From positions 1-64,000 of the forward strand of contig JAWXUU010000004.1 in the NCBI GenBank assembly GCA_044426085.1: 64,000 nucleotides of DNA. Reading direction: 5' to 3'. The notes under the pieces were generated by a model. That model was not told the origin of the DNA, searched no databases, and was given only the letters and a program-made list of their open reading frames with translations. The translations under genes were made by a program, and so were the position numbers. Below, piece after piece: positions 33,297-42,357 of the stretch. The first letter of the stretch is position 1; each line of letters begins with the position of its first letter. The stretch is from JAWXUU01 sp044426085 (GTDB lineage: Bacteria > Bacillota > Clostridia > Christensenellales > CAMQZB01).

Positions 33297-35063
33297 TCAA
33301 TTATTGTTAAATCCTTTGATAGCACCCATAATTTCGCACACGATATCCACGCGGTTGAAGGGGGTTATCAGATAGAAGCCGTCTACGTGATCTTTCATTT
33401 TATAGGCGATTTCTGATGATATTTCCACGGCGATTTTTGAAGATTGCTCGCGGGTTTTATCTTTATATTTTGCCATTATTTCTTCGCTTATGGAAATCCC
33501 AGGCACTTCGCTTTGCAAAAAGCATGCGTTGTTGTAGCTTACGATTGGCATTATTCCGCCGACGATTGGAACGGAAAGTTCCTCTTTTGCTCTTTTCAAG
33601 TTTTCTATTGCTTGGTCGGAAAAAGCTGGCTGAGTGAAAAAGGCAACGGCGCCCGATTCGATTTTTTGTTTTGCCCTTTTGAGATGAGCAGAGAACACTT
33701 TTGCGTTGATGTTGAGTGCACCATAAAGATAAAATGGGCTGTCGAAAAGGGTTTTGTTGAATGTTGAGATGTGGTTTAGCAGTATTCTTGAATTGAATTC
33801 ATAAACCGTTTTCACTTCGTTTCTGTTGGCACTTGCAACGGGGTCGCCCGTCACGATAAGCACGTTGTTGATTTCTTCTGAAGAAAGACCAAGCAACAGC
33901 GCTTTTGATGCGTTGATGTTTCTGTCTCGGCAAGTGAGATGTGGCATGACTTCTCCGCCGAGCATAGTTTTTATTTTGCACGCGAGAAGTGAGCTGTCGA
34001 TTCGCGCCCTTGCAACGGGGCAATCGGCGATTGTTATCATATCGCAACCGCCCGCATAAACAGCTTTTGCGTTTTGCATAAAACCCGCTGTTCTTGCGTT
34101 TTTTGGTGGGTCAAGTTCCACCGCGATTGGCTTTTTGCCTGAAATAAGTTTTTCGAAAAACTCACTCTTTTTTATTTGGATTGGGGCTACGATTTTTTCG
34201 CCGTGGGTTTTTGTTTTACTTTCAAACGTTTTGCCCGCCAATCTTTCTGCGATTTGATAGATATATTCCGGCGTTGTTCCGCAACATCCGCCTATTATTC
34301 TCGCGCCGTTTTCCACGCTTTCCAACATTTGTTTTGCGAAATAATACGGCGATTTTTCATAGTTGACACGGCTTGCAATAACCGTTGGATAACCCGCGTT
34401 TGGCATTGCCAAGATTGGCTTTGAAACGCCGTTTATCGCTTTTATGTGGGCGTTCATATGGTGAGGACCGCATATGCAGTTGTAGCCCACGGCATCGATG
34501 TTTTCACCCGCCTTAAGAAGCATTGCAGTGCCTTGCTCACCCAAAACAGAAAAGCCGTCTGGGGCGATTGCAACGGATGCGATGATGAATGATTCGGGAT
34601 TTTTGGATTTGATATACTCCGCCAAAATGTTGATTGTTTTTATTTCTGCAAAGGTTTCAAAAAGGAAATTTTCCCCGCCTTCGCCCAAAAACACGTCTAT
34701 TATTTTCTTATATTGTGGGATAACATCTTCACCGTGAACACTTTTGATTGGCCCGATATCGCAAAACACGAACGCACCAAAATCACTTGCGATTTCGCTT
34801 GCGATTTTATATCCCGCTTTGATGATTTGTGAATATGTGAACTGCGAAGTGTTTTCGTTATCAAACGGCGAAAAGGTGTTGGTTTTTATACCCTTTGCGC
34901 CCGCAAGAAGATAGCGTTTGTGGATTTCTTTCACGCTGTGTGGCGATGTTATATTTGCGTGTTCGCACTTATAAAGTGGGTCTTCCGACACTTGGGAAAA
35001 ATATGTTCCCATCGCGCCATCAAGAAGCAACACGTTGTTTTTTATATACTCTTTAACTTTCAA
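33297..35063 (-). CDS. Bifunctional homocysteine S-methyltransferase / methylenetetrahydrofolate reductase
   Basis: 588 residues. Residues 1 to about 290 are a homocysteine-binding methyltransferase domain with the zinc cysteines in GYNCICG and GGCCGTTPEY. Residues about 305-585 are a MetF-type barrel (AVELDPPKN, LTCRDRN, VTGDP). It matches the YitJ type that couples 5-methyl-THF production with homocysteine methylation. The start is a TTG that overlaps the metH stop (TTGA), with AAAGGAG upstream. It ends the operon with the activation protein and metH. Confidence 0.93.
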   Translation of the reverse strand: MKVKEYIKNNVLLLDGAMGTYFSQVSEDPLYKCEHANITSPHSVKEIHKRYLLAGAKGIKTNTFSPFDNENTSQFTYSQIIKAGYKIASEIASDFGAFVFCDIGPIKSVHGEDVIPQYKKIIDVFLGEGGENFLFETFAEIKTINILAEYIKSKNPESFIIASVAIAPDGFSVLGEQGTAMLLKAGENIDAVGYNCICGPHHMNAHIKAINGVSKPILAMPNAGYPTVIASRVNYEKSPYYFAKQMLESVENGARIIGGCCGTTPEYIYQIAERLAGKTFESKTKTHGEKIVAPIQIKKSEFFEKLISGKKPIAVELDPPKNARTAGFMQNAKAVYAGGCDMITIADCPVARARIDSSLLACKIKTMLGGEVMPHLTCRDRNINASKALLLGLSSEEINNVLIVTGDPVASANRNEVKTVYEFNSRILLNHISTFNKTLFDSPFYLYGALNINAKVFSAHLKRAKQKIESGAVAFFTQPAFSDQAIENLKRAKEELSVPIVGGIMPIVSYNNACFLQSEVPGISISEEIMAKYKDKTREQSSKIAVEISSEIAYKMKDHVDGFYLITPFNRVDIVCEIMGAIKGFNNN

Positions 35064-37438
35064 TTTTTGAAAACTCCTTTTGCGATATCAACTGATTGCT
35101 TTGCGTCTTTCACATAGAAATCAGCGTTGATTTTGCACGCGTGTTCTTTTGTTAGAACTGCTCCGCCCACCATGATTTTGCAATCGTGACCAGATTGTTT
35201 GAGCGCTTCGATCGCTTCTTTCATGCTGACAACAGTTGTCGTCATGAGTGCGGAAAGACCGATGAGTTTGGCATCTTCCTTGATTGCTGTTTCCACAATC
35301 AATTCTTTTGGCACGTCTTTGCCCAAATCGATAACTTGATAACCATAATTTTCCAAGATGACTTTCACAATGTTTTTGCCGATATCGTGGATGTCGCCTT
35401 TCACTGTTGCCAAAATGATTTTACCCCTTGATATGCTTTCTGAATTTGTTTTTGCGATTTGGGTTTTTATAACTTCAAACGCTTTGCAAGATGCGTTTGC
35501 GGATTTTATCAGTTGCGGAAGGAAATATTCCCCTTTTTCATATTTCTTGCCAACTATATCGAGCGTTGGGATAAGGATATCGTTTATAATCTCGTTTGGC
35601 GATGAAGTTTCTAGTTGTTGTTTTGTCAGTTGCTCTGCTTCGTATTCAAGCCCAAGCATAACAGCATCTGAAAGAGTTTTTTGCGATTTAACCGCGATTG
35701 CATTTTGTTTTTCGGCATTTTCACCGCAAAAAGTCGCGATGAAATCTTCGCAGTTTTCATCAGTTCCAGAAAGTGCGTTATACGCTTTCACGGCATTTAT
35801 CATGTCTTGCGAGTTTGGGTTGATGATTGGAAGTGTGAGCCCCGCACCCATTGCCAAAGTGAGAAAACTGTGGTTTACCAAATTTCTGTTTGGCAGACCA
35901 AATGATATGTTTGAAACGCCTAGCGTCATGTTGAGCCCAAGTTCTTCCTTTATTATACGCATTGCTTTAAGCGTTTCTTGGCAATCTTTTTGTTGCGCGG
36001 AAATTGTGAGCGCCAAGCAATCGATTATTATGTCATGTTTTGCTATGCCGTATTTTTCCGCTGTTTTCAAGATATTTTTTGCGATTTGCACGCGTTTTTC
36101 GGCGGTTTTTGGTATGCCTTCTTCATCGATTGTGAGACAGACCACGCACGCGCCATATTTTTTCACCAGCGGGAAGATTTGGTGCATTTTTTCTTCTTCG
36201 CCGTTTGTTGAATTCAAGATTGGTTTGCCGTTATAGTATCTTAGCCCTGCTTCTATTGCTTCTAGCTTTGAAGAATCGATTTGCAGTGGCACGTTTGTCA
36301 CGCTTTGAATGCCTTTCACAACGGCTTTTATTGTGCCCGCTTCGTCGGTTTCTGGCACGCCAACGTTGACATCAAGAATGTCGGCGCCAACCTCTGTTTG
36401 AGCGAGCGCTTGCGACAAAATATACGGCATATCCATTTGTTTTATAGCCGTTTGAAAGCGTTTCTTGCCCGTTGGATTCACCCTTTCGCCGATGATTTTC
36501 ACGCTGTCTACTGTGACAACCTTGCTTTGTGAGCACACTTTGGTTTTTTGGGTGAAAGTTCTTTCACCTTTGGTTTTATTTTGTAAATTTTTCTTGATTT
36601 GTGCGATATATTCTGGGGTTGTGCCACAGCAACCGCCAAGGAATGTTACGCCAATTTTGGCATATTCTTTCATGGCAATTCCGAAATCTTCCGCCAAAAG
36701 ATTATATTCACCCGTTTCTGGGTTTGGAAGTCCTGCGTTTGGCTTTATTATCAGCGGAAGTGATGTGAGCGTGGCAAGCTGTTTTGCAAGTGGCAAGATT
36801 TCGATTGGGCCAAGTGAGCAATTTATTCCCATTGCGTAAACGCCAAGCCCTTCCAATGTGACAGCCATGTTTTCGATACCAACGCCCGTGAATGTTCTTC
36901 CGTTTTCTTCGAATGTCATGGAAACAAACACTGGCAAGTTTGTGTTTTCCTTTGCTGAAAGCACACCCGCTTTCACTTCGTATAGGTCGGTCATGGTTTC
37001 AAAAACCACGATATCCGCACCCGCTTTTTCGCCAGCGACGAGAATTTCTTTATAAATTTCGTAGGCATCTTCAAACTTGAGCGTGCCTGACGGTTCGAGT
37101 AGTTCGCCGATTGGACCAACATCCAAAGCGACAAGTCCGCCGAATTTATCTGCGACTTCTTTTGCGTTTTTCACACCCGCAGAAACCACTTGTGCAACGG
37201 AATATTCAAAGCCCGCAAGCTTGTGGCTGTTTGCACAAAATGTGTTTGCGTATATGATGTTTGACCCTGCAAGAAGGTATTTTTCGTGTATGCTTTTTAT
37301 TAGTTCTGGGTTTGTTATATTCAAAATTTCCGGACGCTCGCCAAGCTTTAGCCCTGCGTTTTGCAACATCGTGCCCATTGCGCCATCGAGCAATATGAAA
37401 TCTTTTTCTAGCAATTTTTTATTCACATTTTTATTCAC
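35060..37438 (-). CDS. metH: Cobalamin-dependent methionine synthase, lacking the activation domain
   Basis: 792 residues from GTG 37438. Domains in order: homocysteine-binding (LDGAMGTML... with GGCCGTTPEY), pterin-binding barrel (KIIGERVNPTGKKRF), B12 cap (about 600-680) and B12-binding domain with the cobalt-ligand motif DIHDIGKNI. The C-terminal SAM-dependent reactivation domain is absent and is encoded by the preceding gene. GTG 37438 follows AAAGGGGG at a good distance and overlaps the upstream stop by 8 bases; the longer ATG frame would overlap by over 100 bases and has no family match. Confidence 0.95.
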   Translation of the reverse strand: MNKNVNKKLLEKDFILLDGAMGTMLQNAGLKLGERPEILNITNPELIKSIHEKYLLAGSNIIYANTFCANSHKLAGFEYSVAQVVSAGVKNAKEVADKFGGLVALDVGPIGELLEPSGTLKFEDAYEIYKEILVAGEKAGADIVVFETMTDLYEVKAGVLSAKENTNLPVFVSMTFEENGRTFTGVGIENMAVTLEGLGVYAMGINCSLGPIEILPLAKQLATLTSLPLIIKPNAGLPNPETGEYNLLAEDFGIAMKEYAKIGVTFLGGCCGTTPEYIAQIKKNLQNKTKGERTFTQKTKVCSQSKVVTVDSVKIIGERVNPTGKKRFQTAIKQMDMPYILSQALAQTEVGADILDVNVGVPETDEAGTIKAVVKGIQSVTNVPLQIDSSKLEAIEAGLRYYNGKPILNSTNGEEEKMHQIFPLVKKYGACVVCLTIDEEGIPKTAEKRVQIAKNILKTAEKYGIAKHDIIIDCLALTISAQQKDCQETLKAMRIIKEELGLNMTLGVSNISFGLPNRNLVNHSFLTLAMGAGLTLPIINPNSQDMINAVKAYNALSGTDENCEDFIATFCGENAEKQNAIAVKSQKTLSDAVMLGLEYEAEQLTKQQLETSSPNEIINDILIPTLDIVGKKYEKGEYFLPQLIKSANASCKAFEVIKTQIAKTNSESISRGKIILATVKGDIHDIGKNIVKVILENYGYQVIDLGKDVPKELIVETAIKEDAKLIGLSALMTTTVVSMKEAIEALKQSGHDCKIMVGGAVLTKEHACKINADFYVKDAKQSVDIAKGVFKN

Positions 37439-38099
37439 AGCTTCTGCCCCCTTTTTTGAATTCGCAATTTTTGGCAAGGTCGCAATACGCGCAACCTTTG
37501 ATTTTCTTTTTTTGCGGTTTGTTTGCGATGCCAATCACCGCTGTTATTGTTTTTCGCGGTATCATTATTCCCGCGGAATTTACAAATACGCCCACTGTTT
37601 TTCCCGATTGCAAAATTTCGCAAAACTTGCTTTGGATTTCAAGTGGCAAATCGCCATAGCCTGGGGAAAATCTGTCGGTGAAATATTCACCTGATTTCAG
37701 AATGTCGCTTTTGATTTTTTCTTCAAAATGGTTTGTGAGTTCTTCCACCAAACTGCTGGCGCAAAAGTCCGCGATAACCGCGTGTGGCATGTTTGTGATT
37801 TGTAATTTTCTTATAAGTTCGTCGACACCACCGCCAAGCGTTGATATCATCAAAACGCAACTCTCGCAATCTTCAAGCAGTTGTTTTGCCGAATTTCCAG
37901 AGAGCGCCAAAGTGGTGTTTTTTATTTTTATTGTTTCAGATTTTTCAATTTCAAAAACCCTATAATACGTTTGCGGAGACATGCAATCTGCAAGCATTTC
38001 ACAACAAAAATCGATATCTTTTTCCGTTTGCGCATCAATCACAGCGTTTTTATATCCAAGATACCTTGCAACGTCGCTCTTGTTGATTTTGATTTGCAT
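37431..38099 (-). CDS. Methionine synthase activation-domain protein (separate gene)
   Basis: 222 residues. The stretch FSPGYGDLPLEIQSKFCEIL followed by NSAGIMIPRKTITAVIGI is the core of the MetH activation domain, which binds SAM during reductive remethylation of cob(II)alamin. It ends in a cysteine cluster (CAYCDLAKNCEF...C) that may bind a metal. ATG 38099 was chosen because GGGGG is seven bases upstream; the two earlier in-frame ATGs are too close or unsupported. It overlaps metH by 8 bases, so the two halves of MetH are made in a coupled way. Confidence 0.88.
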   Translation of the reverse strand: MQIKINKSDVARYLGYKNAVIDAQTEKDIDFCCEMLADCMSPQTYYRVFEIEKSETIKIKNTTLALSGNSAKQLLEDCESCVLMISTLGGGVDELIRKLQITNMPHAVIADFCASSLVEELTNHFEEKIKSDILKSGEYFTDRFSPGYGDLPLEIQSKFCEILQSGKTVGVFVNSAGIMIPRKTITAVIGIANKPQKKKIKGCAYCDLAKNCEFKKGGRSCE

Positions 38100-38133
38100 A
38101 TGCATTCCCCCTTTGTTTTTAACCTTATTTTCT

Positions 38134-38162
38134 ATTCTAGCATAATTTATCCAAAATTTCAA
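38134..38162 (-). promoter_or_regulatory. Methionine operon promoter
   Basis: On the minus strand TTGAAA (38157-38162), 17-base spacer, TAGAAT (38134-38139) with extended -10 TGC. The leader is about 28 bases, too short for a SAM or cobalamin riboswitch, and none is visible. Confidence 0.7.
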
Positions 38163-38197
38163 CATTGTTACGCATTTTACACAATAAAAAGGCAAAC

Positions 38198-38229
38198 AAA
38201 AAACGCACAGGAATTCCCCATGCGTTTTT
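38198..38229 (-). terminator. Terminator of the second lipoprotein gene
   Basis: AAAAAACGCA (38198-38207) pairs with TGCGTTTTT (38221-38229); the 13-base loop contains GGAATTCC. Confidence 0.8.
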
Positions 38230-38256
38230 CTTCAATATTTAATATACTCAACAACC

Positions 38257-41200
38257 TTAAGCTGCTTGAGCAAGCCATCCATAGTTTTCTGATGAATCAA
38301 CGACAGACCAAACATATGTCGTGTTTGCTGTTGGAGTAGTTGCTGTTGTATCTTTAGTTGCATAGAAAATTGTTGATGTCCAAGATGAATCAATATTTTC
38401 ACCAAACACAAGCTTAGCACCTTCTTCACCAGTAAGCTCTACGCTTGAGCTTGCAGAATCGCCAACTGTCAAAGTTTCACCAGCTGGAACATACACCACA
38501 TCAGCAGTGAATCCCCAAGAAGTTGTAACCGTTTTCGCTTCATTCTCGACACCACTAACAATTGCATTATAATCACTCAAACTCAAACCACCATCACGAA
38601 CAGCTATTGAGTAGTTAGACGTCTCCACACCACTTGAAGTATAATTTGAAGCAGTAACTTCAATATCTGAAAGATCATATATATGGCCACTATTTGTGAA
38701 ATTATCAATATAAAGAGAAAGCGGAAGGTCTCCTGGCCAAATATATCCAGCTATATAGCCATATCCACCTATAGCACGTAAATCTCCAGTATTAGAGCAA
38801 TTTATGACATCAATACTACCTGTAGATCCAGTTGAGGTACCCCACATTGAACCAATGTTATATCCAGATGTGACATCAACATTACTTACACATTCTTCGA
38901 AAATCACTTTATATCCACTGCCAACATAAACTTGACCAACTATACCACCGGCATAGAAACTTCCAGCAGCAGTAACTGTACCAGTAGCCTCAAGCCCATA
39001 AAGAGTTGCGTCTCCACTTACATATCCAACGAATGTACCCGTTCTTTGGGTAGCACTATTAATGATTGTTACCTTATCCAGCGTTATATTGGTTATGTCA
39101 ACATACTCAGCTGCACCAATAAAACCAACTGCTGTTGCTGATGTATCAATAGTGAGATTTTTTATTGTTACCCTTGCGTTATTTTCGATTGCAGTTCCAT
39201 TGACTGTTCCAGCATAGAATTTTGAAGCTGTACCGATTGGATCACAATCCCAATCATCCATATCAAGTGTTGTTGTGCTGAATGTTATTTCATCAACATA
39301 AAAATCACTTACGTTATTGAAATAATAAGCCAACATAACCAAATCTTCTTCATCCGCAACATTATATGAATAAACTTCAAATTCATCATCTGTTCCTTCA
39401 TTATAAACTGTTGTTTTTGTGATATTATCAGCAAGAGTAGCCATTTCAACAATATTACCACTTATAGATTTTAATGATTTTGTTATCTTACCTGTTTCAC
39501 CAACAGAAATTGTTCCGTTGTTTAATAATGTATTTTCATTTTCCAATACACCATTAATTGTCAAACTTGATTCTTCAAGGACTTCTATAATCAGCGTGTT
39601 AGCGGCAGAAATTGTTTCTCCTTCTGGAATTACAATATCTCCATAAACCATAATTCTGCTTGCACCATCATTTATTGCTGTAATAAATTCATCATAAGTT
39701 GCTACCAAAACTCTGCCGTCATAAAGAATAACTTCATAAACTCCATTATCTGAATCATAGTCACAAACTGAAGATGCATCAAGATATGCACTTGGATTAT
39801 GGTCAAAAGTTCCTGAATAGATAACAATTGTTCCACCGTTCAATTCAAAATCAGTATCGAAATCTGTTTCGAATGTGCCAGCGTAGATATATAGACCGCC
39901 AGTAGTTCCGTCAGTATAATTTGATGTGAAAATAACAACCCTTTGCGATGCGTTTGTATATGTTCCATCCAATATTTTTGTTATACCCCTGTTGTTGATA
40001 ACAGTTGTAGAGTTTGTGTAACCACCTGAAGAGCCTACTCCCGATTGTTTATAAACACCATCTTGAATTTCTAAATAACCATAATTTGTTATGATTGTGG
40101 ATTCAAATGTCTCCATGTTAGCATATTCAATATAAAGTGAACCCGTATTAGTAATCATTCCCTTCCATTCACTCACAGATGCTGTGGCTGTTTGGTCTGC
40201 AACAATACTACCAAGTTTACTTTCACTTGTATCGTTGATTGTCAAAACACCTTCTACATCAATAGCTTCTATGATATAAGTTGTGATTTTATTTCCATTA
40301 AGATCAATTGTTAGTGTATTATTTTCATCAATTAGAATTTGAGTGTTTATTTCTACATTACCACTCAATTTAATAGTTCCACCAGCCAAAGCTGAGCGAC
40401 TCAAATTTGCTTCGCTGTTCAAAATGATAGTACCGCTATTAACAATTGAACCATCCCCTGAAAGTGAGATAGAAGTGATATCCCAAGAATATCCATTTGT
40501 ATAAACAGAAACACTTTCTGGAATTTCTATGGCTTCACTTTCAACAACATCTGCAATCAAAACAATATTTTTAATACCAGTTTCACCCACAGCAGTTTTT
40601 ACACTAGATATAGTATTACTCATGCTATAAAGTGTTCCATCATAAATGAAACCAGTATCCTTATCGCTGCCGACAAAAAGTGTTGTGTCACCGCTTACGT
40701 TAGCAGCAGTGCCACTTAGTTCATCGCCATTTTCATCAGCATAAGCAACTGAACCACCAGTTGACACTACGTTCGCTGTTGATTCACTAGGAATCACTAC
40801 TGTGATAGTTTCTGAAGTGTTGTTGTTTTCAATTTCCACAGTAGAATTTCCATCTGCTTCCAAAGATTCCACAGTTGATGCTTCGTTATTATTTATACTG
40901 ATTGTTGAAGCACCACTTGTTGAAGCACTCAAGTTTGCTTGCGTTGATGCTTCTGAACCATTTGTCACAGATACGTTAGAACTTCCAGTTGCTTCAACTT
41001 CTGCATTTGCATTATTTACAAGCTCTACAGATGCATCAGAAGCAGTGGAAATGCTCGCAGTAGCATTGTTTGTTACAGAGGCCGTTGCATTATCAGTTGC
41101 TGAGATTGCAATTGAAGTAGTTTCATCACTACTTTGTTCTTCGATAACGATAGTTGCACTTGGTTGCACAATGCTATCTTCACTTTCTTTTGCAATTATG

Positions 41201-41844
41201 ATGCTTTCAGTTTTTGCAGTTGTGCTGTCACTTTGGTCTGCGATTGTCATTGAACTAACTTGACCATAAATTACAACATTACCACCGCCAACGCTAATTG
41301 GGCTCTCAACCGTGCCTTTAAAATAGTTTGTATTAGAGCCTGAAGTTACATTAAGCGTGTATGAACTTTCTTCAACATCATTAAAAATCAATGTTGCATT
41401 TGGCAAATTAATTGTTGTATCATTAGATAATGTCAACGTGCTAAATTCAACTGTTCCAACAAATGATTGGTTATCAATATCACTAACATTTGAAGAATCT
41501 GTTACATAATATGAATATTCATCATCCCACGCAAAATCACTATCGGTTATTTCTGCCCAAGTTGTATCAACAAGTTTGACCACGTCAGAATCATCATCAG
41601 AACTGCTTGAACTTGATGATGAGCTTGATGTTGGATTTAGGGAAATCCATGTTGTTTCTTCTTCTGGGGCTTCGGTTGCTGTTGGGGCTTCCGTTGCTGT
41701 TGGGGTTTCCGTTGCTGGGGCAACTGTTGCTGGGGCAACTGTTGCTGGAACGACTGTCACTGTCGGTTCTTCAGTTTCTGCAGAGCATGCAACTATACTG
41801 AAAACCAATGCAATAACCAAGACGATTGCTAGTATTTTCTTCAT
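38257..41844 (-). CDS. Large poly-serine beta-helix lipoprotein (paralogue 2)
   Basis: 1195 residues. Signal MKKILAIVLVIALVFSIVAC with lipobox SIVAC (Cys20), then a repetitive spacer (PATVAPAT and PTATEAP units, about 32-60), ten serines and an Asp-rich run (about 73-87). The body is Ser/Thr/Asn/Val/Ile-rich: alternating short strands such as SVTNGSEAS and TVEIENNNT (about 190-360), beta-helix-like segments, and GLUG-like repeats (GGIVGQVYVG, FVGYVSGD). The end has TYVW and GWLAQAA. It shares signal, serine stalk and helix with the lipoprotein at 10458-13301. Probably a surface-exposed lipoprotein; a role in adhesion or glycan binding is only a guess. It ends an isolated unit with its own promoter and terminator. 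Confidence 0.8.
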   Translation of the reverse strand: MKKILAIVLVIALVFSIVACSAETEEPTVTVVPATVAPATVAPATETPTATEAPTATEAPEEETTWISLNPTSSSSSSSSSSDDDSDVVKLVDTTWAEITDSDFAWDDEYSYYVTDSSNVSDIDNQSFVGTVEFSTLTLSNDTTINLPNATLIFNDVEESSYTLNVTSGSNTNYFKGTVESPISVGGGNVVIYGQVSSMTIADQSDSTTAKTESIIIAKESEDSIVQPSATIVIEEQSSDETTSIAISATDNATASVTNNATASISTASDASVELVNNANAEVEATGSSNVSVTNGSEASTQANLSASTSGASTISINNNEASTVESLEADGNSTVEIENNNTSETITVVIPSESTANVVSTGGSVAYADENGDELSGTAANVSGDTTLFVGSDKDTGFIYDGTLYSMSNTISSVKTAVGETGIKNIVLIADVVESEAIEIPESVSVYTNGYSWDITSISLSGDGSIVNSGTIILNSEANLSRSALAGGTIKLSGNVEINTQILIDENNTLTIDLNGNKITTYIIEAIDVEGVLTINDTSESKLGSIVADQTATASVSEWKGMITNTGSLYIEYANMETFESTIITNYGYLEIQDGVYKQSGVGSSGGYTNSTTVINNRGITKILDGTYTNASQRVVIFTSNYTDGTTGGLYIYAGTFETDFDTDFELNGGTIVIYSGTFDHNPSAYLDASSVCDYDSDNGVYEVILYDGRVLVATYDEFITAINDGASRIMVYGDIVIPEGETISAANTLIIEVLEESSLTINGVLENENTLLNNGTISVGETGKITKSLKSISGNIVEMATLADNITKTTVYNEGTDDEFEVYSYNVADEEDLVMLAYYFNNVSDFYVDEITFSTTTLDMDDWDCDPIGTASKFYAGTVNGTAIENNARVTIKNLTIDTSATAVGFIGAAEYVDITNITLDKVTIINSATQRTGTFVGYVSGDATLYGLEATGTVTAAGSFYAGGIVGQVYVGSGYKVIFEECVSNVDVTSGYNIGSMWGTSTGSTGSIDVINCSNTGDLRAIGGYGYIAGYIWPGDLPLSLYIDNFTNSGHIYDLSDIEVTASNYTSSGVETSNYSIAVRDGGLSLSDYNAIVSGVENEAKTVTTSWGFTADVVYVPAGETLTVGDSASSSVELTGEEGAKLVFGENIDSSWTSTIFYATKDTTATTPTANTTYVWSVVDSSENYGWLAQAA

Positions 41845-41857
41845 ATAAAACTCCTCT

Positions 41858-41897
41858 ATTATATACTAATACAATATTATTGTACATTATTAGTATA
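41858..41897 (-). promoter_or_regulatory. Promoter with overlapping palindrome, second lipoprotein gene
   Basis: On the minus strand TGTACA (41881-41886), 17-base spacer, TATAAT (41858-41863). A perfect 10-bp inverted repeat TATACTAATA/TATTAGTATA (41862-41871 and 41888-41897) spans both promoter boxes and encloses ACAATA/TATTGT, a likely operator. AGAGGAG follows before ATG 41844. Confidence 0.65.
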
Positions 41898-41902
41898 CCC
41901 CC

Positions 41903-41912
41903 NNNNNNNNNN
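41903..41912. other. Assembly gap (10 N)
   Basis: Ten undetermined bases join the upstream edge of the lipoprotein promoter to the rpsO terminator. True length and even adjacency are unproven. Confidence 0.99.
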
Positions 41913-41913
41913 C

Positions 41914-41948
41914 AAAAAAAAAACACGACCGCACGCGATGTGCAGTCG
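41914..41948 (-). terminator. rpsO terminator
   Basis: CGACTGCAC pairs with GTGCGGTCG (one mismatch) and is followed by ten Ts on the minus strand, one base from the scaffold gap. Confidence 0.88.
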
Positions 41949-41962
41949 TTTGAATTTTAAAA

Positions 41963-42217
41963 TTACTTTCTGAGACCAAGTTTTGCGATTGTATCTCTGT
42001 ATTTTTCGATATCGTTGTCTTTAAGGTATTTAAGAAGGTTTCTTCTTTTACCAACCATTTTAAGTAGGCCACGACGTGAGTGGTGATCTTTTTTGTGAAT
42101 TTTTAGGTGTTCAGTTAGTTCTCTGATTCTGAAAGTTAGAAGTGCAACTTGAACTTCTGGTGAACCTGTGTCTGTAGGCGTTCTGCCATACGTTGCGATG
42201 ATTTCTTGTTTTTGCAT
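41963..42217 (-). CDS. rpsO: 30S ribosomal protein S15
   Basis: 84 residues, full-length S15, which binds the central domain of 16S rRNA. The pattern TGSPEVQVALLTFRIREL and HKKDHHSRRGLLKMVGKRR is diagnostic. AAAGGAG precedes ATG 42217. It has its own promoter and terminator and is not joined to pnp as in most bacteria. Confidence 0.98.
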   Translation of the reverse strand: MQKQEIIATYGRTPTDTGSPEVQVALLTFRIRELTEHLKIHKKDHHSRRGLLKMVGKRRNLLKYLKDNDIEKYRDTIAKLGLRK

Positions 42218-42301
42218 TGTTTATTCTCCTTTTTTTGCAAATTTGCCAATATCTTAGGTGAATGTTGGAGTTTCAAACATCTGAGAATTTGGTACTGAAA
42301 T

Positions 42302-42330
42302 ATATTAACACATTTGTTAGATTTTGTCTA
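42302..42330 (-). promoter_or_regulatory. rpsO promoter
   Basis: On the minus strand TAGACA (42325-42330), 17-base spacer, TAATAT (42302-42307). The leader of about 80 bases holds a small hairpin ATGTT/AACAT and could host S15 autoregulation, but I cannot match it to a known S15 leader class. Confidence 0.6.
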
Positions 42331-42357
42331 GCAAAATACTGCGTTTTTTGATGTTTT

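Noticed and set aside
38100..38256. SAM or cobalamin riboswitch before the methionine operon
   Set aside because: The promoter lies about 28 bases before the first start codon, leaving no room, and no conserved riboswitch core is seen.
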